Shown: positions 1 through 9,221, counted from the first letter of the stretch. The stretch: DNA of 64,000 nucleotides from Bog-257 sp963846715 (GCA_963846715.1 CAWJXA010000003.1:116348-180347); one strand, 5' to 3'. Notes: a model not told the origin generated them from the sequence alone. Program-made: numbers and translations.

Positions 1-716
1 GGCGCTTCCATCTCGCGCGAGAGGTTCAGCATGGCCGGGATGTCGACCGTGAGGTTGGGCGCGCCATTGGCGAAGGGCACGCCTTCCTTCAGCGCCGCGT
101 AAGCGTAGATCATGGAGGGCGCAATGTCTTCGTGATTGGAGCGCATGCCTTTTTCGAAGGCCGCCACCGACTGATGCACTGGCCCGGCCTCGATGAAGGT
201 CTCGGTCGAGCCGCACCAGATCATGACCAGACGCTGGGCACCGCTGGACTTCTTGAAGTCGCGGATGTCGTCGCGCAGCTGCTCGGCCAGCTCCATCTTG
301 TTCTTGCCCTTCTTCACGTTGGGGCCGTCGAGCCGCTTTACATAGTTCTTGTCGAAGACAGCTTTGCGCGGCTTGATCTTGGAGAGGAAGGGCTTGACCT
401 GGTCGAGCAGCGAGACATCGAGCACACCCGCATTGCGCGCGGCAGAATACATGTTGTCTTCGAAAATGTCCCATCCGGTGAAGACCAGGTCGTTCAGCCC
501 GGCGAGTGGCACGAATTCGTTGATCTTAGGCGAGCGTCCCTCGGTGCGCTTGCCGAGACGGATGGTGCCCATCTGAGTGAGCGAGCCAATGGGCGCTGAG
601 ATGCCCTTGCGCACGGCTTCAACGCCTGCGACAAATGTAGTGGCGACGGCGCCCATACCGGGAATCATGATCCCGAGCTTTCCTTTGGCGGGGGCGAGCT
701 CGCTCTTGAGTGGTAT
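1..716 (-). CDS. ino1: Inositol-3-phosphate synthase (partial, runs off the window start)
   Basis: This is the N-terminal ~238 codons of a myo-inositol-1-phosphate synthase, which converts glucose 6-phosphate to inositol 1-phosphate with bound NAD. The start of the protein reads KSELAPAKGKLGIMIPGMGA, the Rossmann strand and glycine-rich NAD loop of the bacterial/archaeal Ino1 type, followed by VATTFVAGVEAVRKG and IGSLTQMGTIRLG. The 3' end lies beyond base 1. The first in-frame ATG (668-666) would remove part of the first beta strand. An in-frame stop lies at 722-720, and a good AGGA (729-726) sits nine bases before an ATA codon at 716-714, so an ATA start, or an ATG altered by an error, is the best explanation. 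Inositol phosphate could feed phosphoinositide or inositol-lipid synthesis; no other inositol gene is in the window. Confidence 0.85.
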   Translation of the reverse strand, partial: MPLKSELAPAKGKLGIMIPGMGAVATTFVAGVEAVRKGISAPIGSLTQMGTIRLGKRTEGRSPKINEFVPLAGLNDLVFTGWDIFEDNMYSAARNAGVLDVSLLDQVKPFLSKIKPRKAVFDKNYVKRLDGPNVKKGKNKMELAEQLRDDIRDFKKSSGAQRLVMIWCGSTETFIEAGPVHQSVAAFEKGMRSNHEDIAPSMIYAYAALKEGVPFANGAPNLTVDIPAMLNLSREMEA

Positions 717-824
717 TTGCTATTTTCCTGCTTCTTGCGTGTCGGCATGCTATCAGTCCGTTTCATGAAAGAATGTACAAGCTAGAAGCCATCTGGTAAA
801 TGCCGGCGCAGCCCAAACCGAGTC

Positions 825-890
825 AGCTCAGGGGCTAAAGCCCAGTGTTATAGCGACTCTTTACGGCACGGCTGAAGCCGTGCCCTTTCA
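825..890. repeat. Intergenic CTGAAG-type palindromes, copy 1
   Basis: In the 297-base gap between the ino1 start and the SDR gene there are two stem-loops. GGGGCTAAAGCCC lies around 833-845. A perfect 9-bp-arm hairpin, GGCACGGCT-GA-AGCCGTGCC, lies at 865-884. Similar hairpins with a TGAA/TTCA centre recur in other gaps of the window. The rest of the gap shows nothing I recognise. Confidence 0.7.
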
Positions 891-1013
891 AAACCGACTT
901 ATGAGATAGCCTCTAGTCATCTTCTCGTATGGGTCGCGGACATTGCAATTGAACAGGCGCGAACGGACGCGTTTTTGCCCTGTGCGGCAATTTGAAGGAT
1001 TCGATGGAAAGCC

Positions 1014-1865
1014 ATGGCTGAAGAAAAAGTTGCAGTTATTACGGGAAGCTCCAGCGGGATTGGTCTGCTGACCGCAGTCGAAATGGCGCTGAACGGCTAT
1101 CGCGTGGTGGCCACCATGCGCAATCTGGCGAGCAGCGGGCGGCTGGAAGAAGCGGCTAAAAAGGCCGGCATTAGCGACCGGCTCGACCTACGCCGGGTCG
1201 ACATCACGGAATTCGACTCGCTGGCCGGAGTGGTTGACGCGATCGTCCACGACCATGGACGCATCGACGTGCTGGTTAATAACGCCGGATTCAGCGTGGC
1301 TGGTTTCGCCGAAGATATGACGCTCGACGAGCTACGTCAGCAACTGGAAACCAACTTCTTCGGCAACGTGGCGATGACCAAAGCGGTGTTGGCTTTGATG
1401 CGCAAGCAAAAGTCGGGGCACATCATCACGGTCACATCCGTTGCCGGCAGGTTGGGTCAGCCGATGTTAAGCGCCTATAGCGCGTCGAAATATGCGCTGG
1501 AGGGCTGGAGCGAATCGCTGCGTCTGGAGACACACTCGCTGGGCATTCGCGTGTCGCTGGTTGAACCGGGCGCGTATGACACCGACATTTGGGAGCGCAA
1601 TGTGGTTATCGCTAAAGGCTCGCTTGACCCGGCATCGCCCAACAAGGAACGCAGCCAGCGCTTCGCTGAATTCGTAAAGCAAAGCGCAAAACAGCGGCGC
1701 GACGCTCGGGAGGTGGCGAAATTGATCGTCCGCATTGCTCGGAACCCGAACCCCAAGCTGCGTTATCTCATTGGCGGCGATGCCAAAGTGCAGGTGTGGC
1801 TAAGGAGGGTGCTACCTTGGCGGAGGTACGAGCGACTTGTGGCGAAGACAGTGAAGATTGACTGA
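1014..1865 (+). CDS. SDR family NAD(P)-dependent oxidoreductase
   Basis: A classical short-chain dehydrogenase of 283 residues. The cofactor loop TGSSSGIG is at residues 10-17, NNAG at 89-92, the catalytic Ser near 142, and YSASK gives Tyr155 and Lys159. A PG motif (EPGAY) follows the active site. The C-terminus is basic, with a WLRRVLPWRRYERL segment that could touch membrane, as in several lipid- or retinol-acting SDRs. The substrate cannot be read from sequence. The start ATG at 1014 is preceded by GAAGGA at 994-999; an earlier ATG at 1004 is out of frame. It appears monocistronic: the next gene is convergent. Confidence 0.9.
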   Translation: MAEEKVAVITGSSSGIGLLTAVEMALNGYRVVATMRNLASSGRLEEAAKKAGISDRLDLRRVDITEFDSLAGVVDAIVHDHGRIDVLVNNAGFSVAGFAEDMTLDELRQQLETNFFGNVAMTKAVLALMRKQKSGHIITVTSVAGRLGQPMLSAYSASKYALEGWSESLRLETHSLGIRVSLVEPGAYDTDIWERNVVIAKGSLDPASPNKERSQRFAEFVKQSAKQRRDAREVAKLIVRIARNPNPKLRYLIGGDAKVQVWLRRVLPWRRYERLVAKTVKID

Positions 1866-1935
1866 ACCAGTAGCCAGTAGCAGTAGTCAGTAGTCAGTAG
1901 TCAGTTGATGGCTCAGCGCTGACGGCTGACTGTTT
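1866..1935. repeat. Degenerate heptamer repeats between convergent genes
   Basis: The 3' gap between the SDR and DedA genes holds a run of near-identical 7-mers, (AGTAGTC)n-like, from 1868 to about 1905, then GGCTCAGCGCTGACGG as a small inverted repeat. It resembles the heptamer runs near 9140, 10820, 15410 and 16600-16730. Confidence 0.6.
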
Positions 1936-1944
1936 CTTTTCTGG

Positions 1945-2595
1945 CTATTTGGCAGCTTCCACTTCTTCCCTGCCCACGCGATGCTGGATGTGTGACCACA
2001 CGAAGTAAACAACAGCAATCAGAATCACGGCCAGGATGATTGCGTCGAGCCTGTGAAACCACATTTTCAAGCGCGGATCGGTATCCCAGCGCTCGCCCAG
2101 GCGCATGCCGACATAGGCCAGCATGAAGCACCACGGCCACGATCCGATGAAGGTGTAGATGTGAAACTTCAACCGCGGCATGCGGGCGATTCCGGCAGGC
2201 AGCGCAATGAAGGTGCGTATCACGGGCAGCAAGCGAGCGATCAGCACGGCGATGGAACCGCGCCGCTCAAAGAAGCGGTCAGCAATACCAAGCTCGCGCT
2301 GGCTTAGAAAAATGTAGCGGCCATAGCGCTCCACCAGCGGCCGCCCGCCAAAGTAGCCAATCTCATAGGCCAGCACCGACCCCAGGTTGCAGCCGACTGC
2401 GCCCCAGGTGGCGACTGCCAGCAACGAAAAGCGTCCGGTATACACGAGGTATCCGGAGAACGGCATGATGATTTCCGACGGCAGCGGAATGCAGGCCGAC
2501 TCGATGGCCATCAGCAGCATCACGCCACCATAGCCGCCCGCCGAGATGACGCTGATAATCCAAGCCCCGACGATTTCAATAATGTGCGCAATCAT
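1945..2595 (-). CDS. DedA family membrane protein
   Basis: A 216-residue polytopic membrane protein of the DedA/VTT (SNARE-associated) family, whose members flip or move polyprenyl phosphate and phospholipids and support membrane-potential homeostasis. The family pattern is visible: an N-terminal acidic re-entrant motif ESACIPLPSEIIMPFSG (about residues 32-48), a GRPLVERYGRYI segment, and the basic motif ARLLPVIRTFIALPAGIARM in the second half. Both the acidic and the arginine residues needed for transport activity are present. The end is cytoplasmic and charged (HRVGREEVEAAK). No clear Shine-Dalgarno is seen before the ATG. Convergent with the SDR gene; no operon partner. Confidence 0.9.
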   Translation of the reverse strand: MIAHIIEIVGAWIISVISAGGYGGVMLLMAIESACIPLPSEIIMPFSGYLVYTGRFSLLAVATWGAVGCNLGSVLAYEIGYFGGRPLVERYGRYIFLSQRELGIADRFFERRGSIAVLIARLLPVIRTFIALPAGIARMPRLKFHIYTFIGSWPWCFMLAYVGMRLGERWDTDPRLKMWFHRLDAIILAVILIAVVYFVWSHIQHRVGREEVEAAK

Positions 2596-2624
2596 ATTGT
2601 GTGAATTAGCCCCAAACCTTGTAG

Positions 2625-2741
2625 TTTGTCATTCCGACCGAGCAGCCGCGATGTTCGGCTGGGAGCGGAAGAATCTGAGGTCGCCGACGGCGGATACAAC
2701 CGCAGATCCCTCGACTCGCTACGTTCGCTCGGGATGACAAC
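2625..2741. repeat. TTGTCAT-type inverted-repeat element
   Basis: Between the DedA and HemQ genes, TTGTCATTCCGACCGAGC (about 2626-2643) is mirrored by GCTCGGGATGACAA (2727-2740), giving imperfect terminal inverted repeats around a ~115-base unit. It is related to the longer element at 35983-36142 and the half copy at 47004-47019. Confidence 0.6.
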
Positions 2742-2752
2742 GGAAAAAATCG

Positions 2753-3613
2753 TCACTCGCGCCCTGGCAAATTCCCGCTGAGCCATTCGCCTAGCTTCTG
2801 CACTGGGAGGCGCAGGCCCAGGAAAAATTGCCCGAACAGCGCATATTCGGCGCTTACCTGGTCGAAGCGCATCTCGTAGATCAGCTTCTTGAACACCAAA
2901 GGTTCAGGAGCGAAGAGATCAACGCCCCACTCCCAATCGTCGAAGCCGATGGAACCGGTGATGATCTGCTGCACCTTGCCGGCATAGCGGCGGCCCACCA
3001 TGCCATGCTCTTCCATTTGCCGCTGGCGTTCTTCGATGGGCAGCGTATACCAGTTCTTGTCTTCGCCGCGTCTCCGGTCCATGGGATAGAAACACAAGTA
3101 GCGACTGTCGGGAATCTTGGGAAACAGGCGAGGCCGCATCGCTTCGCGCTGGCGCTTGAGTGTCTCTTCAATGACTTCGTTCCACTCCGGAGAGAGTGGC
3201 TTTACGCCTTGCTCGGTGAGCTGGCGAAACATCTTTACGCTGGAATCGTACAAGCCTAGTTCGATCACCGACAGGTACGAGTGCATGGGCTCGAGGAAAC
3301 CCTGCCATGCGGTTCGATTCAGTTGCAACTCGGCCGCGTTAAGCTCGTCAAAGGAATCGCGGAAGTGCACGAGCATCAGATCGCCTTTGTGGCCGAGCAT
3401 GGAGTAGAACGCGCTCTGCCCAGCGTCTTCACTGCCGGAAAAGGCGGTGGCGGCTTCGCGCGCTATGTCCGCCTGACGGGATGGATCCAGCTTGCGCCAC
3501 TCCGGCCAGCGAAAGCGGAACATTTGATGCAGCACGCTCAACCCTTCAAGGGTGAGCGGCACAGCTGGCAGGTCTGTGGACACAGTCGCGACTCCGGCAT
3601 TGCTGGAAGGCAT
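2753..3613 (-). CDS. hemQ: Coproheme decarboxylase HemQ (chlorite dismutase-like)
   Basis: A 286-residue chlorite-dismutase-fold protein of the coproheme-decarboxylase branch, which uses H2O2 to convert iron coproporphyrin III to haem b. The diagnostic stretch YPMDRRRGEDKNWYTLP begins at Tyr176, the radical-forming tyrosine of HemQ. MEEHGMVGRRY gives the axial His203, and ITGSIGFDDWEWGVDLFA follows. The arginine of chlorite-degrading enzymes is not evident, which fits haem synthesis. The start at 3613 is chosen because of GGTGGAG eight bases upstream; the frame stays open further upstream but overlaps the nth promoter region. It is divergent from nth, with 70 bases between the starts. It works with HemA, HemC and HemD, encoded 6-10 kb away. 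Confidence 0.9.
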   Translation of the reverse strand: MPSSNAGVATVSTDLPAVPLTLEGLSVLHQMFRFRWPEWRKLDPSRQADIAREAATAFSGSEDAGQSAFYSMLGHKGDLMLVHFRDSFDELNAAELQLNRTAWQGFLEPMHSYLSVIELGLYDSSVKMFRQLTEQGVKPLSPEWNEVIEETLKRQREAMRPRLFPKIPDSRYLCFYPMDRRRGEDKNWYTLPIEERQRQMEEHGMVGRRYAGKVQQIITGSIGFDDWEWGVDLFAPEPLVFKKLIYEMRFDQVSAEYALFGQFFLGLRLPVQKLGEWLSGNLPGRE

Positions 3614-3683
3614 TAGGAAACTCCACCTGTCGATTGATGATAGTGCTCCAATCATTGTAATCTGCCGGGGAGGACAATATCGT

Positions 3684-4565
3684 ATGCCACGCGGCGCCAT
3701 GCCTCGCCGGCCTTCACGCACCGGTCGCCAGGACAAAGTTTGGAGCAAACCACTGCGGGCCAAACTCAACGTCAAGATAATTGCGCCCATCCCCAAGAAA
3801 GCGGGCAAAGTGGCTGCACCCATTGTGGGAAGTATCGTTACGCCGGAGAAGACCGGCGCTAGAACCAAGGTTGCCAAAGCTAAGGGCTACAATCCAGTCG
3901 CGCCGGGGCGGGTCAATGAGATCCTGAGCCGTCTCGATCAGCGCTATCCGTCGGCGACATGCGCTCTGCATCACAACAGTGCCTGGGAATTACTGGTGGC
4001 CACCATCCTCTCGGCCCAGTGCACCGACGTGCGCGTCAACATGGTGACGCCCGTCATCTTCGAAAAGTACCCGACAACTGAAGCCTTTGCCGCACTCGAG
4101 CCGGAAGAACTAGAGGACGACATTCGCTCGACCGGATTCTTTCGCAACAAGTCGAAGTCAGTCGTGGGTGCAGCGCGCAAGCTAATCAGCGAATTTGGCG
4201 GCCAGGTCCCGCGCACCATGGACGAACTCCTACAACTGCCTGGGGTAGCACGCAAGACCGCCAACGTCGTGTTGGGAACCTGGTACAAGATCGCTGACGG
4301 CGTGGTAGTGGATACGCATGTGCAACGCATCTCCCGCCGCCTAGAACTGACGAAAAACGAAGACCCTCAGAAGATCGAGCAGGACCTGATGAAGGTGGTC
4401 CCGCGCGACAAGTGGATTCTGTTCTCGCACCAGATCATCCTGCACGGTCGAGCGATCTGCATCGCGCGCAAACCCAAGTGCGCCGACTGTCCGCTGGAAA
4501 ACCTCTGCCACGCCGCCGACAAGACATGGAGCACGGTGGACATCCACAAATCGGCGAAACCTTAG
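3684..4565 (+). CDS. nth: Endonuclease III
   Basis: A base-excision-repair DNA glycosylase/AP lyase of 293 residues that removes oxidised pyrimidines. The helix-hairpin-helix LPGVARKTANVVLG carries catalytic Lys191, and VVDTHV carries Asp210. Four cysteines (259, 266, 269, 275) form the C-x6-C-x2-C-x5-C [4Fe-4S] site. The N-terminus has about 70 extra residues rich in Lys, Arg and Pro compared with the ~211-residue E. coli enzyme; such basic tails are known in some family members and may help DNA binding. The start is ATG 3684, with GGGGAGGA ten bases upstream. Confidence 0.93.
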   Translation: MPRGAMPRRPSRTGRQDKVWSKPLRAKLNVKIIAPIPKKAGKVAAPIVGSIVTPEKTGARTKVAKAKGYNPVAPGRVNEILSRLDQRYPSATCALHHNSAWELLVATILSAQCTDVRVNMVTPVIFEKYPTTEAFAALEPEELEDDIRSTGFFRNKSKSVVGAARKLISEFGGQVPRTMDELLQLPGVARKTANVVLGTWYKIADGVVVDTHVQRISRRLELTKNEDPQKIEQDLMKVVPRDKWILFSHQIILHGRAICIARKPKCADCPLENLCHAADKTWSTVDIHKSAKP

Positions 4566-4590
4566 CGCCCGGTGTTAAACGGGAGGGCCT

Positions 4591-5124
4591 ATGACAGATG
4601 AACCGTCAGCGGTTGGTCCCGAGCGATGGCTGACAGGGCTTGCGGCGTTAGTCGTAGGTGCCGCTTTCTTCGCCCTGTGGTTCTGGCTCCTGCCGGGATG
4701 GCTCCACTTCACAGTGGAGACCGCGGGGACGGCGAATTGGAGATGGCTGGCGGCAGTTCCGTCGGTGCTGGGATTCGCGGTAGCTCTGCGTTGCGTCTGG
4801 GACTTCGGATGGACGGGCCGCGGAACCCCTGCGCCAATGGCTCCGCCGCAACGACTCGTGGTGGTGGGCTTTTACCGTTACGTGCGAAATCCAATGTACG
4901 TGGACTTCGCCGTGGGATGGATTGGACTCTGGGTCGTGTTCGGCCATCCTAACCCTAGAGTGATCGCCGCCGTGGTGGCCGTGGCGCTTGGTGTGCATCT
5001 GTTTGTCGTTTTTTATGAAGAGCCAACGTTGCGTAAGAAGTTTGGCGAGGATTACGAAATCTATTGCAAGAACGTAAGGCGCTGGTGGCCGCGCCTGCGA
5101 GGCTGGGAGAGAGAATCGGCCTAG
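4591..5124 (+). CDS. Isoprenylcysteine carboxyl methyltransferase-like membrane protein
   Basis: A 177-residue integral membrane protein of the ICMT/phospholipid-methyltransferase superfamily. Several hydrophobic helices are followed by the SAM-binding C-terminal motif RYVRNPMYVDF, then EEPTLRKKFGEDYEIYCKNVRRWWPRL, a typical ending. The bacterial substrate is unknown. It starts 25 bases after nth (GGGAGGGCCT before the ATG), so it may be co-transcribed. A second homologue lies at 53689-54261. Confidence 0.8.
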   Translation: MTDEPSAVGPERWLTGLAALVVGAAFFALWFWLLPGWLHFTVETAGTANWRWLAAVPSVLGFAVALRCVWDFGWTGRGTPAPMAPPQRLVVVGFYRYVRNPMYVDFAVGWIGLWVVFGHPNPRVIAAVVAVALGVHLFVVFYEEPTLRKKFGEDYEIYCKNVRRWWPRLRGWERESA

Positions 5125-5182
5125 TTGAGGCATTGCTTCGCCTGGATGTAGAATCCGGGCAGGCCAATAATCCGGTGAACTT

Positions 5183-5410
5183 GTGAAGAGAATGACCGCG
5201 TGTTTACTACTGGTTCTTGTTAGCGTGGCTCTGTGTGTGCAGGCATCCGCCCATGCTTCCAGCCAAACCAAAACCCAGAAGGACGCGCAGAAGTCTTACG
5301 CGAAATACAATAAGCAATACGTTAAGCAGCAGAAGAAACGACTGAAAGCGCAACAGAAACAGATGGAGAAGTGGAACAAGGAGCACGGGACTAAAGTGAC
5401 CGTGCTATAA
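5183..5410 (+). CDS. Small lysine-rich secreted protein
   Basis: A 75-residue protein with a clear signal peptide (KRMTACLLLVLVSVALCVQASAHA) and a mature part of about 50 residues that is almost all Lys, Gln, Tyr and Asn (KTQKDAQKSYAKYNKQYVKQ, then a KRLKAQQKQMEKW helix). The mature segment looks like an amphipathic, very basic helix or coiled coil. No family is recognised. The start is GTG 5183 or ATG 5192. A role in the periplasm or at the cell wall can be guessed but not shown. Confidence 0.6.
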   Translation: MKRMTACLLLVLVSVALCVQASAHASSQTKTQKDAQKSYAKYNKQYVKQQKKRLKAQQKQMEKWNKEHGTKVTVL

Positions 5411-5669
5411 GCCATTTAGTTTGCGCCGCGTGGAGACAGCGGGCCACCCCTCCGAACTCTTCTATCACGAGTCCTCACGGCCAGGTCGAATTCGCAGATT
5501 GGGTTGAAATATCGCTTCTTCTCTGCAGTTGCAGCACTGCGTGAGTGGCTGTGTCCATGAATAAGATCCGCTCCCGGATTGAGGCGGTCGTGCCCCACTC
5601 CTAATCGATGGCCGACTTTATCCCAGACAAAGCAAGAGAGAAACGAGAACGAGCCTTTCGAGGAATGGC

Positions 5670-7085
5670 ATGAATCCGGCAGATGCAGCTCTGGAGACCC
5701 TCCGCGGCGAGGTGGTTGATATCGTCCTGGGAACAGTTTTCTTGTCCATTGGAGTGATCGCCTGTGCGATCGCAGCCATCCGCTGGCGCCAGGGTGTGCG
5801 CATCCTCGTATGGTTCGGAATTTTTAGCGGGCTGTACGGCGTACAGGCACTGATCCAGACGCCAATCGTACAGGAGGTTCTGCCGCACGCCCTCAAATCT
5901 GCCACGCCCTACGTGAGTACAGCAGTCATGTACCTGCTGCTGGTTTCTGCCTTGTCCGCCTGGCGAGAGCTGAGCCTGGGCAAACTCAGGCTCCTCCTCC
6001 AGTGGGCCATCTTCGCGGGGTTGGCAATTGCTCTGCTTGGTATTGGCACGTTCGTCCTCGGAGGCCCAAACGAAAAATGGATGTTCTACAACCATTTGCT
6101 GGCAGTTTTTTCCATGCTCGTCCTATTAACGGTCGTGCTGATTCCAAAGTTTTCCAGGTTCCTGGTTATAGCTAATCACCGCATTCTCACCGTCGCTACG
6201 CTGATTTTTGCCGTAGAGGTCCTGTACACAAACTTGTCGCCGGTGTTGAACTACCAAGTCCTGCCGCTGGTGGCGTCCTTCGGCTTTGCTGCCCTCTTGT
6301 TTGCGCTGGGGTACGTGGCGTTGGAGATGCTATTTGCGAACGAACGCCGCCTGCTTTCCATCGAGACCGAACTGGAGACGGCCCGGCAGATTCAGTCTTC
6401 CATTCTTCCGGAGAGAGTTCCCGAGCTTGAGAACCTCCGCGTCGCTGCCTCTTACCATCCCATGACCGCCGTGGCGGGCGATTTCTACCAATTCGTCCGC
6501 ACAGACAACAACCATCTGGGCATCCTTGTGGCCGACGTCTCGGGACATGGCATTCCGGCCGCGCTCATTTCTTCGATGATCAAAGTGGCCATGCAGGCTG
6601 TCGCTATCCACGCGCATGATCCCGCGCAGGTGCTTGGCGGCTTGAATCGCATCCTGTCGAGTGAGGCGCACGGCCAGTTTGCCTCGGCGGCTTATGTTTG
6701 GATCGACACCGCCAATCGCAACGCGCTCTACTCCGCTGCTGGACATCCGCCGCTTCTTTGCTGGCGCAACGCGAAGGGCGAAATGCAGCGGATCGAAAGT
6801 AACGGGCTATTGTTCGGAGTCGGATCTGATTCTGAGTATCCGGTGTGCAGCGTGCCGCTTGAACCGTCCGATCGCTTTCTGCTCTACACCGACGGCGTGA
6901 CCGAAACGGAGAACGCCGCAGGGGAGGCTTTTGGCGACCGACAACTGGAACAGGTCGTACGCACGAATCGATTGCAGCCCGCCTCCGAGCTGTCGCGTCA
7001 AGTGCTCTCCGAACTTCGGAGATGGCGGCCGTCCGCGGTGAACCAGCAGGATGACATTACGCTTATCGTTGTCGATGTTCTTTAG
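5670..7085 (+). CDS. Membrane-anchored SpoIIE/PP2C-type serine phosphatase
   Basis: A 471-residue protein. The first ~230 residues hold about seven hydrophobic segments without a recognised sensor domain. A linker helix (LLSIETELETARQIQSSILPERVPE, about residues 227-251) leads to a PPM/SpoIIE (RsbU-like) phosphatase domain. The metal-binding aspartates are visible in AGDFYQF, VADVSGHGIPAAL, LYTDGVTETENAAGE and QQDDITLIVVDVL. Such enzymes dephosphorylate anti-anti-sigma proteins and control partner-switching stress regulation. No anti-sigma or STAS gene is adjacent, so the target is unknown. ATG 5670 follows GAGGAATGGC. Confidence 0.85.
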   Translation: MNPADAALETLRGEVVDIVLGTVFLSIGVIACAIAAIRWRQGVRILVWFGIFSGLYGVQALIQTPIVQEVLPHALKSATPYVSTAVMYLLLVSALSAWRELSLGKLRLLLQWAIFAGLAIALLGIGTFVLGGPNEKWMFYNHLLAVFSMLVLLTVVLIPKFSRFLVIANHRILTVATLIFAVEVLYTNLSPVLNYQVLPLVASFGFAALLFALGYVALEMLFANERRLLSIETELETARQIQSSILPERVPELENLRVAASYHPMTAVAGDFYQFVRTDNNHLGILVADVSGHGIPAALISSMIKVAMQAVAIHAHDPAQVLGGLNRILSSEAHGQFASAAYVWIDTANRNALYSAAGHPPLLCWRNAKGEMQRIESNGLLFGVGSDSEYPVCSVPLEPSDRFLLYTDGVTETENAAGEAFGDRQLEQVVRTNRLQPASELSRQVLSELRRWRPSAVNQQDDITLIVVDVL

Positions 7086-7136
7086 CGGAACAAGACCCTA
7101 CCTCATCTAAAATAGAGGTCTGTAACAACAGCTCAC

Positions 7137-9135
7137 TTGCAAACTGGAACCCGACACTTGAAAACCTTGATTCTTGCGTGCGCAATTATTTTTTCTATGA
7201 CTTTAACCGCCATCGCCCAGACAACGCTTGCCGCACCGCAAGCCATTACCGACCCTACCAAGCTCGAGAGCAAGAACGTCGCGGATATGCAGGCGTTCTC
7301 TATCGAGAAGCTCTACATGACGCGCGCCATCGGCGAGTCGACGTGGTCGCCCGACGGCAAGCAGATCGCTTTCATCTCGAACATCAGCGGGCGCAATAAT
7401 CTCTGGCTGGTTCCGGCGGCCGGTGGATGGCCGACGCAGCTTGACTATCAGCGATCAGCGGCAGACCGAACCGGCGTGGTCGCCCGATGGAACCTGGATC
7501 GCCTACATCTCCGATCACGACGGCGACGAGCAGTGGGACATCTTCCTGGTGTCGCCCAAGACCGGCGACGTGGTGAACCTGACGATTTCGCCGGAGAGTG
7601 CGGAAGAAGAGCCGGCGTGGTCGCCGGACGGGCGGCAGATTGCGTACGCGACCAAGCCTAAGACCGGATCGAGCTATGAGCTGGAACTGATGGACGTAGC
7701 TACGCGTCATCTGCGCCATCTGACGAAGAACACAGCCAAGGAGTTGAGCAACAACGGCCCGATTTTCTCGCGCGATGGCAAGTTTCTGGTTTATACGCAG
7801 TCGCACGCTACCGGGAAGGATTCCAATGTCTTTGTGCTCGATCTCGCCAGCGGCGAGAGCACAAACCTGACCCAACATGCAGGCGAGCACACTTACGAAG
7901 CGGATGACATCTCGCCCGATGGCAAGGCAATTCTCATCACCTCGGACGCGCAAAACGGCTACGACAATGTAGGACTGCTCGACATCGCATCCAAGAAAAT
8001 AACCTGGCTGACCGACGAGAAATGGCGGCTGAGCGCAGGAACGTTTTCGCCGGACAGCAAATCGCTGACGTGGATGGCGAACGTCGATGGCAACACTGAT
8101 ATCTATCTGTACGACATAGCAAGCCGTCGCGCGCAGTCATTACCGCTGAAGAAAGGTGTGAACACGCTGGGCGGCAATCCGCTTCCCTACAGCCGCGACG
8201 GGTCGAAGCTGCTCTATTACCACAACGGCGCCGACGCTCCCAATGACCTCTGGACCTATGACATCGCCTCGAAACAGTCGCAACAGGTGACGCATTCGCT
8301 GGTCGGGGGAGTCAAAAGCGCCGACATGGTTGAGCCTTACCTGGTGCACTATCCCAGCCGCGACGGCAAGTGGACGATCTCGGCGCTCGCTTATGTGCCA
8401 AACAATATTCAGCGCAACGGCAAGTTTCCGGCGATCGTCTATATTCACGGCGGGCCGGCGGCGCAGACGGTCAACTCGTTCAATCGTTTCATTCAGTACA
8501 TCGTGAACCAGGGCTATGTGGTGATCGCGCCGAATTATCGCGGCTCAACCGGGTACGGCAAGGAGTTTACCGACGCCAATCGTGGCGATGCCGGAGGCGG
8601 CGAGCTGCACGATGTGCTCGACGCGGCGCTCTGGATCGAAAAGAGCGGCTTCGTCGATCCCAAGAAGCTGATTGTCATGGGGGGCAGTTACGGTGGCTAC
8701 CTGAGCATGATGGCGGTCACCAAGGCTCCGGAGATGTGGGCGGCGGCTGTGCCCATTGTGCCGTTCGTGAATTGGGCGACGGAGATTGCCAACGAGGATC
8801 CGCTGCTGCGCGAGTACGACCTGGCAACCATGGGCGATCCGGTGAAGAACAAAGCGCTGTACGACGATCGCTCGCCGATCAATTTTGTGGACCGGATCAA
8901 GGCTCCGCTACTGCTGCTGGCGGGAGGCAACGATCCGCGCTGTCCGCATGAAGAAGCGCAGCAGGTAGCGGATGCCGTCAAGAAACGTGGCGGAACAGTG
9001 CAGCTAAAGATTTACGAGAACGAGGGCCACGGCTTTGCGCGGGTGGAGAACCAGATCGACGCCTACCAGCGGGTGTCGGATTTTCTGAAGGTACATGTGC
9101 CGTCGCCGGGATGCGGATGCTCGACTTATGAATAG
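7137..9135 (+). pseudogene. S9 family peptidase (dipeptidyl/acylaminoacyl peptidase-like), one-base frameshift
   Basis: The gene reads as a secreted prolyl-oligopeptidase-family enzyme of about 665 residues if one T is removed. Frame 1 (TTG 7137) gives a signal peptide ending TAIAQ, then WSPDGKQIAFISNISGRNN and LVPAAGGWPTQL. Here an extra T at 7441/7442 (CAGCTTGAC where CAGCTGAC is expected) shifts the frame. The other frame continues TISDQRQTEPAWSPDGTWIAY to the end. The N-terminal half has repeated WSPDG beta-propeller strands. The C-terminal hydrolase has nucleophile GGSYGGY, acid GGNDPRCP and histidine NEGHGF, so all catalytic residues are intact. It is either a recent inactivation or a sequence error. 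Confidence 0.85.
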
Positions 9136-9221
9136 CCGTCAGCTGTCAGCTGTCAGCCAAACCGTGCCGTTCTGAGCGGAAGCGACGAATCCTTGCACCT
9201 CCGAGAATGTTTAGCGAGGTT
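9136..9221. repeat. Short GCTGTCA tandem repeats
   Basis: The gap between the convergent S9 peptidase gene and the GIY-YIG-HemD gene contains GTCAGCTGTCAGCTGTCAGCC (about 9138-9158), a short 7-mer tandem like those at 1868 and 15410. Confidence 0.5.

Noticed and set aside
132..599. Plus-strand 155-codon frame opposite ino1
   Set aside because: It is the antisense shadow of the strongly conserved ino1 gene.
2753..3877. HemQ frame open ~90 codons further upstream
   Set aside because: The extra part has no HemQ similarity, overlaps the divergent nth start, and ATG 3613 has a good ribosome site.
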